Of a DNA stretch of 54,775 nt, positions 54,027-54,775 are shown piece by piece; positions within the stretch are counted from its first letter, which is position 1; each line of letters opens with the position of its first letter. Location of the stretch: contig NZ_QENZ01000006.1 of assembly GCF_003096835.1 (NCBI RefSeq), positions 1 to 54,775 of the forward strand, in the 5' to 3' direction. Under the pieces are notes generated by a model that saw only the letters and a program-made list of their open reading frames with translations, did not search any database and was not told the origin of the DNA. The position numbers and the translations under genes were made by a program. The stretch is from Balneicella halophila (GTDB taxonomy: Bacteria; Bacteroidota; Bacteroidia; Bacteroidales; Balneicellaceae).

Positions 54027-54455
54027 TTATTTTTTATAATTTGTTTTTTTCAATCCATAGTTTTTTATTACATAAAGAAATCCAAATCCTAAGAACACTC
54101 CTAGTATCCCAAATACGGCATCAGTTTTGTCAGGCGTATTTAAAAATGGTATTAGAAGTTCTATAATTAGAGTTAAGAATAAAATAAATGCCCCAATTAA
54201 AATTAAGTGTTTAAATGTCATACCGAACATTACACCAACGTACCCAATAGTTATGTAAATAATAAAACAAAGTGAAAAATTCGAGATGTGATTGTAAAAA
54301 TCAGGCATTATCTTTAGTAGTGAGCCTATTCTAATATTCTCAAAGTTCCTTCCGAAGAATAACGTTAAGTTAATTAATAGAAGTAGTAGAAAACTTAATG
54401 CAGTCCAAATTTTTGGAAAGAATTTTAGAGATTTAATTATTTTATCTAATTCCAT
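54027..54455 (-). CDS. Small multi-span membrane protein (possibly VanZ-like)
   Basis: The 142-residue protein has four hydrophobic segments (about residues 15-34, 57-80, 82-100 and 112-130) with a basic C-terminus (KNYGLKKTNYKK). The segment IELLIPFLNTPDKTDAVFGILGVFLGFG has the spacing of VanZ-like proteins (E, Q/P-F, D, N/G), but the match is weak. It is bounded by repeats and by a 9-base inverted repeat GTTGTGCTT (54015-54023) / AAGCACAAC (54488-54496), suggesting an inserted cassette. Function unknown. Confidence 0.65.
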   Translation of the reverse strand: MELDKIIKSLKFFPKIWTALSFLLLLLINLTLFFGRNFENIRIGSLLKIMPDFYNHISNFSLCFIIYITIGYVGVMFGMTFKHLILIGAFILFLTLIIELLIPFLNTPDKTDAVFGILGVFLGFGFLYVIKNYGLKKTNYKK

Positions 54456-54694
54456 CTATTTATCCGTTATGTCTTGAGTTTTTAATGAAGCACAACGCAG
54501 TGCTATGTGTAGTTGTCTGTTTTTTTGTGAAGATAATTAAAATCGTTAGATTTTATGTTTTTGGGAACAAAAAAATAGCAACCAATTGCATATAGCAAAT
54601 GATGTGTAGCGTAAATCTCGCCTTGGCGGCGTTGTTTGATGATAGTGTTTTTTTTAGCTAATAGAGGTATATGTAATTGTCATAGCACTGCGAT

Positions 54695-54775
54695 GATATA
54701 GCATTTACAAAAGGACGGGAATTTGAGTGAAGCGAAAATGTAGGAATTTTGTTCGCCGCAGGCGAATGCTATATC
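54695..54775. repeat. Inverted repeat at the window end
   Basis: GATATAGCAT (54695-54704) pairs with ATGCTATATC (54766-54775). Inside lies a GC-rich hairpin TTCGCC-GCA-GGCGAA (54752-54766). The element probably continues past the window edge. The stretch 54456-54694 has no gene that I can support. Confidence 0.6.

Overview
The window looks like a low-GC chromosomal segment of a member of the Bacteroidota. Supporting signs are promoters with the phylum's TAnnTTTG -7 element (for example TATCTTTG before tRNA-Arg and before the ApbE gene), families typical of the phylum (DUF3822 next to RsmD, DUF5522, the ~467-residue arginine decarboxylase, a ~1,480-residue TamB-like protein), and lipoprotein signal peptides. 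The genus cannot be resolved from sequence alone. The gene set (pyruvate formate-lyase, formate channel, citrate lyase) points to fermentative or facultatively anaerobic growth.

Layout. 1-95: 3' end of a 5S rRNA and its terminator. 0.2-4.1 kb: pflB-pflA-focA, making and handling formate. 4.1-6.5 kb: a two-gene glutathione pathway in which a free-standing GshF-type ATP-grasp synthetase precedes a GCS2-type glutamate-cysteine ligase. 6.5-8.9 kb: tRNA-Arg, a deletion scar joining a possible cas6 5' end to the last 50 codons of thiG, then thiH and a ThiF/MoeB-like gene. 8.9-11.0 kb (minus): tRNA-Asp, rsmD, DUF3822 and a membrane-anchored protein. 11.1-18.1 kb: RecD-like helicase, lipoprotein, argS, a possible small RNA, lysA, DUF5522, an acyltransferase and a small membrane protein. 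18.1-20.0 kb: trpG-trpB behind a clear trp attenuator (leader peptide ending Arg-Trp-Trp-stop plus competing hairpins). 20.1-24.3 kb: mscL and two tandem CLC-CBS channels. 24.3-28.8 kb: a TamB-like gene whose frame lacks a normal start codon. 28.9-34.3 kb: tsaD-mutY, hsp20 and clpB. 34.3-35.5 kb: a small gene broken by one TGA, and a lipoprotein. 35.6-39.3 kb (minus): a polyamine operon of arginine decarboxylase, agmatinase, a deoxyhypusine-synthase-like enzyme and a small acidic protein. 39.6-43.5 kb: apbE, pfs and luxS (methyl-cycle detoxification and AI-2), an MtfA-like peptidase and a rhomboid protease. 43.5-47.9 kb (minus): a flavoprotein, a TPR protein, an ABC1/UbiB kinase and a DUF3185-like protein. 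48.1-53.6 kb: a citrate lyase cluster citD-E-F, citXG, citC. 53.6-54.8 kb: hairpin-rich repeats around one small membrane protein gene.

The most unusual items are the cas6/thiG scar, the trp attenuator, the split glutathione pathway, the missing tamB start codon and the deoxyhypusine-synthase-like enzyme in a polyamine operon. I found no CRISPR array, insertion sequence or prophage.
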